Shown here: one piece after another, positions 1-7,197 of the stretch
How the letters are laid out: each line of letters opens with the position of its first letter
Numbering within the stretch: the first letter of the stretch is position 1
Origin: Planctomycetota bacterium
GTDB lineage: Bacteria > Planctomycetota > UBA1135 > GCA-002686595
Direction: 5' to 3'
DNA: 21,718 nucleotides
Assembly (NCBI GenBank): GCA_004296785.1
Contig: SCVU01000220.1
Span: forward strand, 1 to 21,718
Program-made: the position numbers and the translations under genes
The notes under the pieces: generated by a model
The model's database searches: none
What the model was told of the DNA's origin: nothing
Seen by the model: the letters and a program-made list of their open reading frames with translations, nothing else

Positions 1-1
1 C

Positions 2-1528
2 ATCACGCTGACCCGCGACGAGGCGAAGGCGCGGATGCAGGCGCACGGGCAGAGCTACAAGGTCGAGGCGGTCGACCTGATCCCGGCCGACGAGCCGATC
101 ACGTTCTACCGCCACGGCGATTGGGAGGATCTGTGCGAAGGTCCGCACATCGATCGCTTCGACCGCGAGTTCGCGTTCAAGCTGCTGACCGTCGCCGGCG
201 CGTATTGGCGCGGCGACGAGAAGCGGCCGATGCTGCAGCGCATCTACGGCACGGCGTTCTGGACCAAGGAGGATCTCGCCGCGCACCTCGTGTGGCTCGA
301 AGAGGTCAAGGCGCGCGACCACCGCAAGCTCGGCACGGACCTCGATCTCTTCTCGACGCACGAGGAGGCCGGCGCGGGCTTCGTGTTCTGGCACCCGAAC
401 CTCGGCCTCGTGCGCCGCGAGATCGAGGCGTTCTGGTGGCAGGAGCACTTGGCGCGCGGCTACGAGCCCGTCTACACGCCGCACGTCGTGCGGGAAAAGC
501 TCTTCCAGGTCTCGGGGCACCTGCAGAACTACGCGGACCTGATGTACTCGCCGATGTCGATCGACGAGATCCTCTACCGCATCAAACCGATGAACTGCCC
601 CGGGCACATCCTGATCTACAGGAGCCGCGGGCGTTCGTATCGCGAGCTGCCGCTGCGCTGGGCCGAGCTCGGCACCGTCTACCGCTACGAGCGCTCGGGC
701 GTGCTGCACGGGATGCTGCGCGTGCGCGGCTTCACGCAGGACGACAGCCACATCTTCTGCACGCCGGAGCAGCTCGCCGACGAGATCGCCGGCGTGATCG
801 AGCTGATCACGCACACGCTGCGCACGTTCGGCTTCCAGTACACCGCGTACCTCGCGACGCGGCCGGAGAAGGCGATCGGCGCGCCGGAGGTGTGGGAGCG
901 CGCGCTCGAGGCGCTCAAGGCCGCGGCCGAGAAGTCGAAGCTGCCGCTCGTGCTCGACGAGGGCGGCGGCGCGTTCTACGGGCCGAAGATCGACTTCAAG
1001 GTGCGCGACGCGCTCGGCCGCGAGTGGCAGAACTCGACCGTGCAGTGCGACTTCAACCTGCCCGAGCGCTTCGACCTTTCGTTCACCGACAAGGACGGCG
1101 AGCACAAGCGGCCGATCATGGTGCACCGCGCGGTGCTCGGCTCGTTCGAGCGCTTCGTCGGCGGCTTGATCGAGCACTTCGGCGGGCGCTTCCCGCTGTG
1201 GATCGCGCCGGAGCAGATCGCACTGATCCCGATCCGCGAGCAGCACGCCGACTACGTGCGCGAGCTCGCCGGGATCCTGCGCGCCGAGCAGTTCCGCGTC
1301 GGCTGCATGGACGAGCCGAGCCACATGAACAAGAAGATCCAGACGGCGGAGAAGGCGCGGACGCCGTACATGCTGATCGCCGGCGATCGCGAGGTCGCCG
1401 AGCGGACGGTCGCGGTGCGGCGGCGCGGCAGCCGCGAGCAGACGGTCGTGCCGTTCGAGAAGTTCCACGCGCTCGTGCGCGAGCTGCGCGCGAGCCGCTC
1501 GCTCGAGTTGCCGGCGCCGACGGCGTGA
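2..1528 (+). CDS. thrS: Threonyl-tRNA synthetase, C-terminal part (5' truncated by window edge)
   Basis: Class II aminoacyl-tRNA synthetase that charges tRNA-Thr in the cytoplasm. The reading frame is open from base 2, so about 508 codons are visible of a protein usually near 640 residues; the TGS domain and part of the editing domain are missing. Seen: the editing-domain signature DLCEGPHI near base 130, motif 2 (RYERSG then RGFTQDDSHIF) and the C-terminal anticodon-binding domain starting around base 1200. The three catalytic zinc ligands are in place: Cys in MNCPGH at 596-598, His in DDSHIF at 749-751 and His in MVHRAVLGS at 1124-1126. It is followed after 23 bp by an SDR gene rather than the infC-rpmI-rplT genes that often follow thrS, so that common synteny is absent here. 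Identification is secure. Confidence 0.97.
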   Translation: MTLTRDEAKARMQAHGQSYKVEAVDLIPADEPITFYRHGDWEDLCEGPHIDRFDREFAFKLLTVAGAYWRGDEKRPMLQRIYGTAFWTKEDLAAHLVWLEEVKARDHRKLGTDLDLFSTHEEAGAGFVFWHPNLGLVRREIEAFWWQEHLARGYEPVYTPHVVREKLFQVSGHLQNYADLMYSPMSIDEILYRIKPMNCPGHILIYRSRGRSYRELPLRWAELGTVYRYERSGVLHGMLRVRGFTQDDSHIFCTPEQLADEIAGVIELITHTLRTFGFQYTAYLATRPEKAIGAPEVWERALEALKAAAEKSKLPLVLDEGGGAFYGPKIDFKVRDALGREWQNSTVQCDFNLPERFDLSFTDKDGEHKRPIMVHRAVLGSFERFVGGLIEHFGGRFPLWIAPEQIALIPIREQHADYVRELAGILRAEQFRVGCMDEPSHMNKKIQTAEKARTPYMLIAGDREVAERTVAVRRRGSREQTVVPFEKFHALVRELRASRSLELPAPTA

Positions 1529-1551
1529 GCGCGTGAAGTGAGCGCCGCTCG

Positions 1552-2490
1552 ATGAAGGTCGCGCTGACCGGAGCCACCGGCCTCGTCGGCCCGCTGCTCG
1601 TCGAGCGGTTGCTCGCGCGCGGACAAGCGGTGCGCGCGCTCGTCCGACCGCGCGCCGGTCGCACGCTCGCCGCGCGAGCCGGCGTCGAGTGGATCGAAGG
1701 CCGTCTCGACGAGGCGGAGCCGATCGCGCGCCTGTGCGACGGCGCCGACGCGATCGTGCACGCGGCGTTCGAGCATCCCGGAGCGATTCCAGTGCCCGGC
1801 CGCAGCGAGGCCGAGCACTACGTGCAGACGAACTTTGCGGGCACGATGCGGCTGCTCGAACGCACGAGCTCGCTCGGCGCGCGCCAGCTCGTCTACGTCT
1901 CGAGCTACGCCGTCTACGGCCGCGACCCCAACGCCGATCCGCTGCAGTCGCGCGCGCCGCGCGACGAGCGCTACCCGCTGTGGCCGACCGAGTTCTACGG
2001 CGCGATGCGCGCGGCGGTCGAGAAGCTGTGCTTCGCGTCGTCGCAGGCCTATGGCCTCAACGTGTCGATCTTTCGACTCGGGCTCGTGCTCGGACGCCGC
2101 AGCGGCTTCGACGAGACGCCGTGCGCGTCGAGCGTGCTGGAAGCGCTGCGCCACGGCGAGCTGCGCGAGCGGCACGGCTCGTACGTGCTCGCGGCCGAGG
2201 ACGCGGCACAGATCCTCGCCGACGCGGTGGGGGACGCGAGCCTGCGCGGCGAGATCTACAACGCCGTCGATCGCTGGCTGGATTTCCGCGAGCTCGCGCC
2301 GTTGTTGACCGAGTTGATCGGGCGTCCGATCGGAGTCGCGTGCGCGCCCGCGCCCGCGCCGCGCGTGCCGATCTTGTGCGAGCGCATCCGCGCGCGCTAC
2401 CGTGACTGGCGCACCGAGAGCGCGTTGCGCGCGCTGCTCGCGCGGCTCGTGACCGAGGGTCGCGAGCGGCTCGCCAACGAAGTTCGCTGA
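1552..2490 (+). CDS. NAD(P)-dependent epimerase/dehydratase-like protein (extended SDR family)
   Basis: A 312-residue extended short-chain dehydrogenase/reductase-like protein, probably acting on a nucleotide-sugar or similar substrate; the substrate cannot be read from sequence. Seen: an N-terminal Rossmann motif TGATGLVG at residues 6-13, the HAA segment at 70-72, the catalytic-serine region YVSSYAVYG at 115-123, and Tyr149 in EFYGAMR. In the usual YxxxK motif the Lys is replaced by Arg153, which is uncommon and may lower or change activity. The ATG start lies 23 bp after thrS and fits directly onto the first beta strand (MKVALTG). The gene ends 10 bp before the pqiA-like gene, so the three plus-strand genes may be cotranscribed. 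The family call is firm; the specific function is unknown. Confidence 0.88.
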   Translation: MKVALTGATGLVGPLLVERLLARGQAVRALVRPRAGRTLAARAGVEWIEGRLDEAEPIARLCDGADAIVHAAFEHPGAIPVPGRSEAEHYVQTNFAGTMRLLERTSSLGARQLVYVSSYAVYGRDPNADPLQSRAPRDERYPLWPTEFYGAMRAAVEKLCFASSQAYGLNVSIFRLGLVLGRRSGFDETPCASSVLEALRHGELRERHGSYVLAAEDAAQILADAVGDASLRGEIYNAVDRWLDFRELAPLLTELIGRPIGVACAPAPAPRVPILCERIRARYRDWRTESALRALLARLVTEGRERLANEVR

Positions 2491-2500
2491 CTGCGTCGCG

Positions 2501-3079
2501 ATGAGCGAGACCCCGAACCCACCCGCGCCGACACCGGAACCGCAGTTCGCGGCGGCCGCGGTCGCGCCGGCGCCGGTCGACGGCGTGTGCGCGTTGCGCA
2601 AGCTCGTGCGCGGCGAATGGGTCGGCCCGACGCTGCTGGGACTCGCGCTGATCACGCTGCCGATCGGGCTGTTCCTGCCGCTGCTCGAAGTCGAGAAGCT
2701 CGTGTTCTGGGAGAGCAGCTACTCGGTGCTGACCGGCATCTCCGGCCTGTGGGAGTCGGGCGACATGCTGCTCGCGATCGTGCTGCTGTGCTTCTCGGTG
2801 CTGTTCCCGATCTTCAAGCTCGGGACGCTGCTCGTGCTGTGGTGGCGTCCGATGACGAGCGAAGCGCGCGCGACCTGGCTCAATCGCCTCGAGTGGCTCG
2901 GCCGCTGGTCGATGCTCGACGTGTTCGCGGTGGCGATCCTCGTCGTCGCGGCGAAGCTCGGCATCATGGCCGAGTGCCGGCCGCAGTCGGGCGTCTACGT
3001 GTTCGGCGCGGCGGTGCTGCTGTCGATGTGCGCGAACGCGCGCCTCGTCGCGCTGGCGCGGGCGCTGACGAAGTACTGA
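2501..3079 (+). CDS. PqiA-family (paraquat-inducible protein A) inner-membrane protein
   Basis: A 192-residue integral membrane protein with a single PqiA domain. Known PqiA/YebS/LetA proteins are inner-membrane partners of MCE proteins in lipid trafficking across the envelope; many, like this one, are single-domain. Seen: a Pro/Ala-rich N-terminus (residues 1-27), then four hydrophobic segments at about 41-62, 89-113, 137-154 and 165-187. Family-like segments are PLLEVEKL, SVLTGISGLWESGDMLLA, FPIFKLGTL and GRWSMLDVFAVA. No MCE-domain or ABC gene lies in the window, so its partner must be elsewhere if it has one. The start ATG is 10 bp after the SDR stop. The gene ends only 4 bp from the convergent DUF2325-like gene. 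Confidence 0.87.
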   Translation: MSETPNPPAPTPEPQFAAAAVAPAPVDGVCALRKLVRGEWVGPTLLGLALITLPIGLFLPLLEVEKLVFWESSYSVLTGISGLWESGDMLLAIVLLCFSVLFPIFKLGTLLVLWWRPMTSEARATWLNRLEWLGRWSMLDVFAVAILVVAAKLGIMAECRPQSGVYVFGAAVLLSMCANARLVALARALTKY

Positions 3080-3083
3080 GCGT

Positions 3084-3710
3084 TCACGGCGCGCCGAGCC
3101 GCTTGCCGCACTGCTCGAGCAGCGCGTTCGCGATCTGCGACGGGTTGTAGCCGCCGGTGACGCGCGCGAGCGGCTTGTCGTGGCGCGCGCACAGCGCCGC
3201 GACGTCGTTCAGCGCGTGGCGGATCCAGCGGATCAGCAGCACGACCGCCGCGACGTCGGCGCGCGCGATCCACGGCTCGAGCTCCGCCGGCACCGGTCGG
3301 CCCTCGCTCGTCGCGGGCCAGTGCACGTGCGCGAGCTCGAGCGCGCCGCACAGCCGCACGCGCGCGTCCTCGCGCGGATCGCCGCCGATCAAGAGCAGCG
3401 CGCGCCCGCGCAGCAGCGCCGCGGCGCGCGCCTCGGCGCTCGCAGTGCTCGGTGGCGCCGCGCTCGGCCGGCGCGTCGCCTCCGCGAGCTCGCGCAAAAG
3501 CTGCGCGCCGTCGGCCGGCGCGATGCGCGCGTCGAGCAGTGCGCGCGCACGCGCGAGCCGGCGCGCGAACGGCTGGTCGGCGAATGTGGGTAGTCGCGGC
3601 TCGAGCTCGCGCAGGCACGCGGCGAGTGCGTTCCAGTCCGCATCCTGCCCGTCGCGCAGCGCGCGTTCGAGGTGGAAGCGCAGGCGGTGCAGCAGCGCGT
3701 GGTCCGACAT
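3084..3710 (-). CDS. DUF2325-like conserved protein of unknown function
   Basis: A 208-residue soluble protein. The N-terminal half is helical and Arg/Ala/Leu-rich with no recognised domain. The C-terminal half resembles DUF2325: a beta strand plus glycine turn (ALLLIGGDPRED, residues 104-115), an aspartate-containing strand (ADVAAVVLLIRWIRHALNDV, 151-170) and the end motif KPLARVTGGYNPSQIANALLEQ (179-200). The GGYNP ending is, from memory, typical of myxobacterial-type homologues. No catalytic residues can be assigned. It is transcribed alone, convergent with pqiA (4 bp between stop codons) and divergent from the superoxide dismutase gene, with 64 bp between the starts. The ATG at 3710 is chosen because the predicted helix begins immediately after it. 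The biochemical role is unknown. Confidence 0.72.
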   Translation of the reverse strand: MSDHALLHRLRFHLERALRDGQDADWNALAACLRELEPRLPTFADQPFARRLARARALLDARIAPADGAQLLRELAEATRRPSAAPPSTASAEARAAALLRGRALLLIGGDPREDARVRLCGALELAHVHWPATSEGRPVPAELEPWIARADVAAVVLLIRWIRHALNDVAALCARHDKPLARVTGGYNPSQIANALLEQCGKRLGAP

Positions 3711-3774
3711 CCGTACGCGAGCCTAGCCGATCGGCGGGGTTCCATTCGCGCGGGCGGCGTGCTACCTCAGACGC

Positions 3775-4527
3775 ATGGAAGCGCAACCCTCCCGCGGCGC
3801 GGTCGATCGTCGTCACGTCCTCGCCGGAGCCGTCGTCGGCTCCGCGGCATTCCTCGCCAGCGCGCGCTCCGCCGCGAACGCGGGCACAGGCGGCGGCGCT
3901 GCGTTCGGCGCGGGTGCAGCGCCCGCGATCAAGGGCGGCGTCGAGCTGCCCGCGCTGCCGTACGCGATCGACGCGCTGGCGCCGGTGATCAGCCAGCGCA
4001 CGCTCGAGTTCCACCACGGCAAGCATCACAAGGCCTACGTCGACACGACGCTCGAGCTCGTCAAGGGCACGCCGCTCGAAGGGCAGGAGCTCGAGGCGAT
4101 CGTGCGCGCGGCCGCGGCGGACAAGGAGAAGACGAAGCTCTTCAACAACGCCGCGCAGATCTGGAACCACACGTTCTACTGGAACTCGCTGAAGCCCGGC
4201 GGCGGCGGCAAGCCCGGCGCGCCGCTGCTCGCGAAGATCGAGTCGGCGTTCAAGACCTTCGACGAGTTCAAGGCGCAGCTCGTCGAAGCAGCGGTCAGCC
4301 AGTTCGGCACCGGCTGGGCGTGGCTGGTCGAGGAAGGCGGCGCGTTGAAGGTCGTGAAGACCGCCGACGCCGACCTGCCGCTCGTGCACGGGCAGCGCGC
4401 GCTGCTGACGATCGACGTGTGGGAGCACGCGTACTACCTCGACTACCAGAACCTGCGCAAGAAGTACGCGCAGGAGGTCGTCGACAAGCTGCTCAATTGG
4501 GACTGGGCGGCGCAGCAGCTCGGCTGA
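3775..4527 (+). CDS. sodB: Superoxide dismutase, Fe/Mn family (Fe-type features), with Tat signal peptide
   Basis: Converts superoxide to oxygen and hydrogen peroxide. The 250-residue protein has a leader of about 36 residues with a twin-arginine motif (DRRHVLAG, residues 11-18), a hydrophobic stretch and a likely cleavage after ARSAANA. A Gly/Ala linker and a full-length SOD domain (about 57-250) follow. The four metal ligands are His80 in LEFHHGKHHKAYV, His132 in NHTFYW, Asp214 and His218 in DVWEHAYY. Gln129 just before the second ligand matches the position of the Fe-type active-site Gln (AAQxWNHTFYW), so iron is more likely than manganese; this is inference. Export to the periplasm via Tat is unusual, as the E. 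coli SodB is cytoplasmic. The stop codon lies 9 bp from the convergent oleD stop. Confidence 0.94.
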   Translation: MEAQPSRGAVDRRHVLAGAVVGSAAFLASARSAANAGTGGGAAFGAGAAPAIKGGVELPALPYAIDALAPVISQRTLEFHHGKHHKAYVDTTLELVKGTPLEGQELEAIVRAAAADKEKTKLFNNAAQIWNHTFYWNSLKPGGGGKPGAPLLAKIESAFKTFDEFKAQLVEAAVSQFGTGWAWLVEEGGALKVVKTADADLPLVHGQRALLTIDVWEHAYYLDYQNLRKKYAQEVVDKLLNWDWAAQQLG

Positions 4528-4536
4528 CGCGTTGGT

Positions 4537-5526
4537 TCAGCGCGCGAAAGCGCGCGCGAGTTCCGCCGTCGCCTCCTCGAGCGAGACGACCTCTTCGTAG
4601 CCGAAGTCCGCGCGCGCCGGCGCGAGCGAGTACGAGTGCGAGCGCGCGAGCTGTAGCGCGACGAAGCGCGTCATCGGCGGCTCGCTCGCGCGCCGCGCGA
4701 CCTTCCACGCGAGCTCGCACGCGCCGCCGGCGGCGTACGCGACGCCGAGCGGCACGCGTCCGCGCGGGCCCGGCGCGCCGACCGCGCTGCACAACCGCGC
4801 GATCCACGGCCACAGCCGCACCGGCTCGCGCTGCACGACGAAGTACGCGCGACCGGCGTGGCGCGCGCTCGCATCGAGCCGCTCGAGCGCCAGCGCGTGC
4901 GCGACGGCCGCATTGCGCACGTGGCACAGGCTGACCTCATTGTCGCCGCGCCCGACGATGCGCAGTCGCCCGGCGCGCGCGCGTGCGAGCAGCCGCGGCA
5001 CGAGGTGCGGATCGCGCGCGCCGACGATCAGGTGCGGGCGCAGCGCGCAGGTCAACAGGCCGAGGCGGCCGTTGGCCGCGAGCACTTCGGCCTCGGCGAG
5101 CGCCTTCGTCTCCGGATACGGCGACAGGAAGCGCCGCGCGTACTTCAGGTCGTTCGACGCATCGACGTGGTCGCGGCCGTCGAAGCACGCGCTCGGCGAG
5201 CCGGTGTAGACGAGGCGCGCGACGCCCTGCTCGACGCAGGCCTGCAGCACGCGCCGCGTGCCGAGCACGTTGGTCTCGACGAATGCGGCGCGCGGACCCC
5301 ACACGCCGGTCAGCGCGGCCGCGTGCACGACCGCGTCGTGGCCGGCGACCGCGTTGCGCACGCTGTCGAGCTCGGCGAGATCGAGCTGCACCGCGCGCGC
5401 GCCGAGCGCCTCGATCTCCGGCTGCGCGCGGCGTGCGCCCGAGGTCACCTCGTGGCCGCGCGCGACGAGCTCCTCGACGATCGCGCGGCCGAGGAAGCCG
5501 TTGCCGCCGGTGACGAGGACTCTCAC
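4537..5526 (-). CDS. oleD: OleD-like NAD(P)H-dependent 2-alkyl-3-ketoalkanoate reductase (3beta-HSD/SDR family)
   Basis: Family role: OleD reduces the 2-alkyl-3-keto acid made by OleA to the 2-alkyl-3-hydroxy acid, the substrate of OleC. The 329-residue protein has an N-terminal Rossmann motif TGGNGFLG (6-13), the 3beta-HSD-type segment HAAALTGVWGP (68-78), the serine region YTGSPSACFDG (107-117) and catalytic Tyr137/Lys141 in YPETK. The C-terminus carries a hydrophobic patch (VAYAAGGACELAW) typical of the steroid-dehydrogenase-like branch. The start is GTG at 5526, which overlaps the oleC stop as GTGA; this start places the Rossmann strand VRVLVTGG at the N-terminus. The same frame is open far upstream, but that region is antisense or alternative-frame to oleC. 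The OleD name rests on the oleB-oleC context as much as on sequence. Confidence 0.88.
   Translation of the reverse strand: MRVLVTGGNGFLGRAIVEELVARGHEVTSGARRAQPEIEALGARAVQLDLAELDSVRNAVAGHDAVVHAAALTGVWGPRAAFVETNVLGTRRVLQACVEQGVARLVYTGSPSACFDGRDHVDASNDLKYARRFLSPYPETKALAEAEVLAANGRLGLLTCALRPHLIVGARDPHLVPRLLARARAGRLRIVGRGDNEVSLCHVRNAAVAHALALERLDASARHAGRAYFVVQREPVRLWPWIARLCSAVGAPGPRGRVPLGVAYAAGGACELAWKVARRASEPPMTRFVALQLARSHSYSLAPARADFGYEEVVSLEEATAELARAFAR
4540..4555 (+). terminator. GNRA-loop hairpin just after the superoxide dismutase stop
   Basis: A perfect 6-bp GCGCGC stem closed by a GAAA loop starts 13 bases after the sod stop codon and lies inside the last codons of the convergent oleD. There is no following T-run, so it is not a textbook intrinsic terminator. 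It could stabilise the 3' end of the sod transcript or serve as a weak bidirectional stop. Confidence 0.3.
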
Positions 5527-7190
5527 GCGCGCGCCTCCGCTTCGCGGCGCAGCTCGTCGCGGCGGATCTTCGCGTTGTGCCGCGCGTCGACGGGCATGCG
5601 CTTGGCGAGCTCGACTTCGACCGGCCCGATGCGCGCCGCGACGTGGGCGGTCGCCGGCGGCTGCGCGAGCGGCTGCGCGCGCAGCTCGTCCAGCAGGCCC
5701 TCGCGCGCGAACGAGCGCTCGACGAGCAGTCGCGCGCGCTGCCGCGGCCGCGCGCCGACGCCGATCAGCGCGGTGCGCCGCACGCCGAGCACTTCGTTCA
5801 GCGGATTCTCCGCCGCCACCGGCACGAGCAGCCCGTGTTCGGTCTCGACGCGCTCGCTCTTGCGGCCGCAGAACCACGCGCGCCCGTCGCCGTCGATCCA
5901 GCCGAGATCGCCCATGCGGTGCCAGGCGCCGCGCGCGCCGTCCGCGGGAGCGATGCGCGCGAGCCGCGTCGCCTGTGCGTCGTCCTCGTAGCCGCGCGTG
6001 ACGACCGGGCCGCGCACGACGAGCTCGCCGATCGCGCCGCGCGGCACTTCGAGCTCGTCGCTCCAGAGCTCGATCGCCGCGTCGCCGATGCGGATCACGC
6101 GCAGGTCGATGCCGGGCGCCGCGCGTCCGAGCGGCGTGCCCCAGCCCTCGAGCATCGGCGCGCGGCACGCGCCGAGGATGTCCGCGCTCGCGATGCTCGC
6201 GACCGGCAGCGCCTCGGTCGCGCCGTACGGCGTGTGGATCGACGCGCCGTCCGGCAGGAAGCGCTGCAGTCGCTCGACGAGGCCGAGCGGCACCGGCGCG
6301 CCGGCGCTCGTGACCGTGCGCAGCGCCGTGAAGCCGGTGTTCGTCTCCTTCGCCCAGTGCACGATGCGCGACCAGACGGCGGGGGACGCGAACGCCGAGC
6401 GCGCACCGTGCTCCTCGATCGCGCGCGCGACGAGGCCGGGCTCGCAGCGCGCCGGCGCCGACGGATCGAGCGGCGGGAACAGGCTGGTCATGCCGAGCGC
6501 GTTGTCGAACAGCGCGAACAGCGGGAAGCACGCGGCGTCGACCGTGCCGGGCTCGTACGCGTAGAGCGCTCGCAGCGCGGCGAGCTGTGCGCGGAAGTTG
6601 CCGTGCGTCGCGCCGACGCCCTTCGGCGGACCGGTCGAGCCCGACGTGAACAGGATCGCCGCGAGCTCGTCCGCGCCGCGCGGTTCGATCGGAAACGCGG
6701 GGCCCGGCGTGCGGGCCAGCGCGTCGAAGTCGACGCCGCCCAGGCCGAGCGGCGCGCTCGACACGCACAGCTCGACCGAGCGGAACGCGCGCGGCCACAG
6801 GCGCCGCGCGAGCTGCGCGCGGCCGACGGCGATCAGCGCGCGCGGCGCCGCGCGCTCGACGCACGCGAGCAGGCTCGCGCGCCCCATGCCCGGATCGATC
6901 AGCACCGGGATCGCGCCGAGCTTGAACAGCGCGTGGATCGCCGCGACGAAGTCGCCGCCCGGGCGCAGGAACACGCACGCGCGCTCGCCGGCGCGCAGCC
7001 CGCGCGCGCGCAGGCCGCGTGCGAGCGCGTCGGAGCGCTCGTCGAGCGCGGCGAACGAGAGGCTCGACCAGCGCGCGCCGCGCGGCCAGATCACCGCCGC
7101 CTGCTCGGGCCGCGCGCGCACTTCGTCGCGCAGCCAGTGCGCGATGTTCGCGTCGCGCGGCGGCTCGGGCAGGGCGAGGATCGGATCCAT
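5523..7190 (-). CDS. oleC: OleC-like AMP-binding enzyme (beta-lactone synthetase)
   Basis: Family role: OleC adenylates the 2-alkyl-3-hydroxy acid and closes it to a cis-beta-lactone, which OleB decarboxylates to the olefin. The 555-residue protein is a full-length ANL-superfamily enzyme. Seen: the AMP/P-loop motif FTSGSTGPPKGV (181-192), the A5-like motif YGATE (322-326), the WHRMGDLGW hinge-region motif, and a C-terminal segment PVDARHNAKIRRDEL whose Lys541 fits the usual catalytic Lys. The DARHNAKIxR ending is characteristic, from memory, of OleC rather than ordinary acyl-CoA ligases. The ATG at 7190 is 7 bp after the oleB stop; the 3' end overlaps oleD by 4 bp, which indicates one operon. 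OleB and OleC are separate proteins here, not fused as in some bacteria. Confidence 0.9.
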   Translation of the reverse strand: MDPILALPEPPRDANIAHWLRDEVRARPEQAAVIWPRGARWSSLSFAALDERSDALARGLRARGLRAGERACVFLRPGGDFVAAIHALFKLGAIPVLIDPGMGRASLLACVERAAPRALIAVGRAQLARRLWPRAFRSVELCVSSAPLGLGGVDFDALARTPGPAFPIEPRGADELAAILFTSGSTGPPKGVGATHGNFRAQLAALRALYAYEPGTVDAACFPLFALFDNALGMTSLFPPLDPSAPARCEPGLVARAIEEHGARSAFASPAVWSRIVHWAKETNTGFTALRTVTSAGAPVPLGLVERLQRFLPDGASIHTPYGATEALPVASIASADILGACRAPMLEGWGTPLGRAAPGIDLRVIRIGDAAIELWSDELEVPRGAIGELVVRGPVVTRGYEDDAQATRLARIAPADGARGAWHRMGDLGWIDGDGRAWFCGRKSERVETEHGLLVPVAAENPLNEVLGVRRTALIGVGARPRQRARLLVERSFAREGLLDELRAQPLAQPPATAHVAARIGPVEVELAKRMPVDARHNAKIRRDELRREAEARA

Positions 7191-7197
7191 CGCGCGG

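Noticed and set aside
5527..6978. Upstream extension of the oleD frame to an 813-residue protein
   Set aside because: The extension is an alternative frame of oleC with Arg-rich content; the GTGA overlap and Rossmann start place oleD at 5526.
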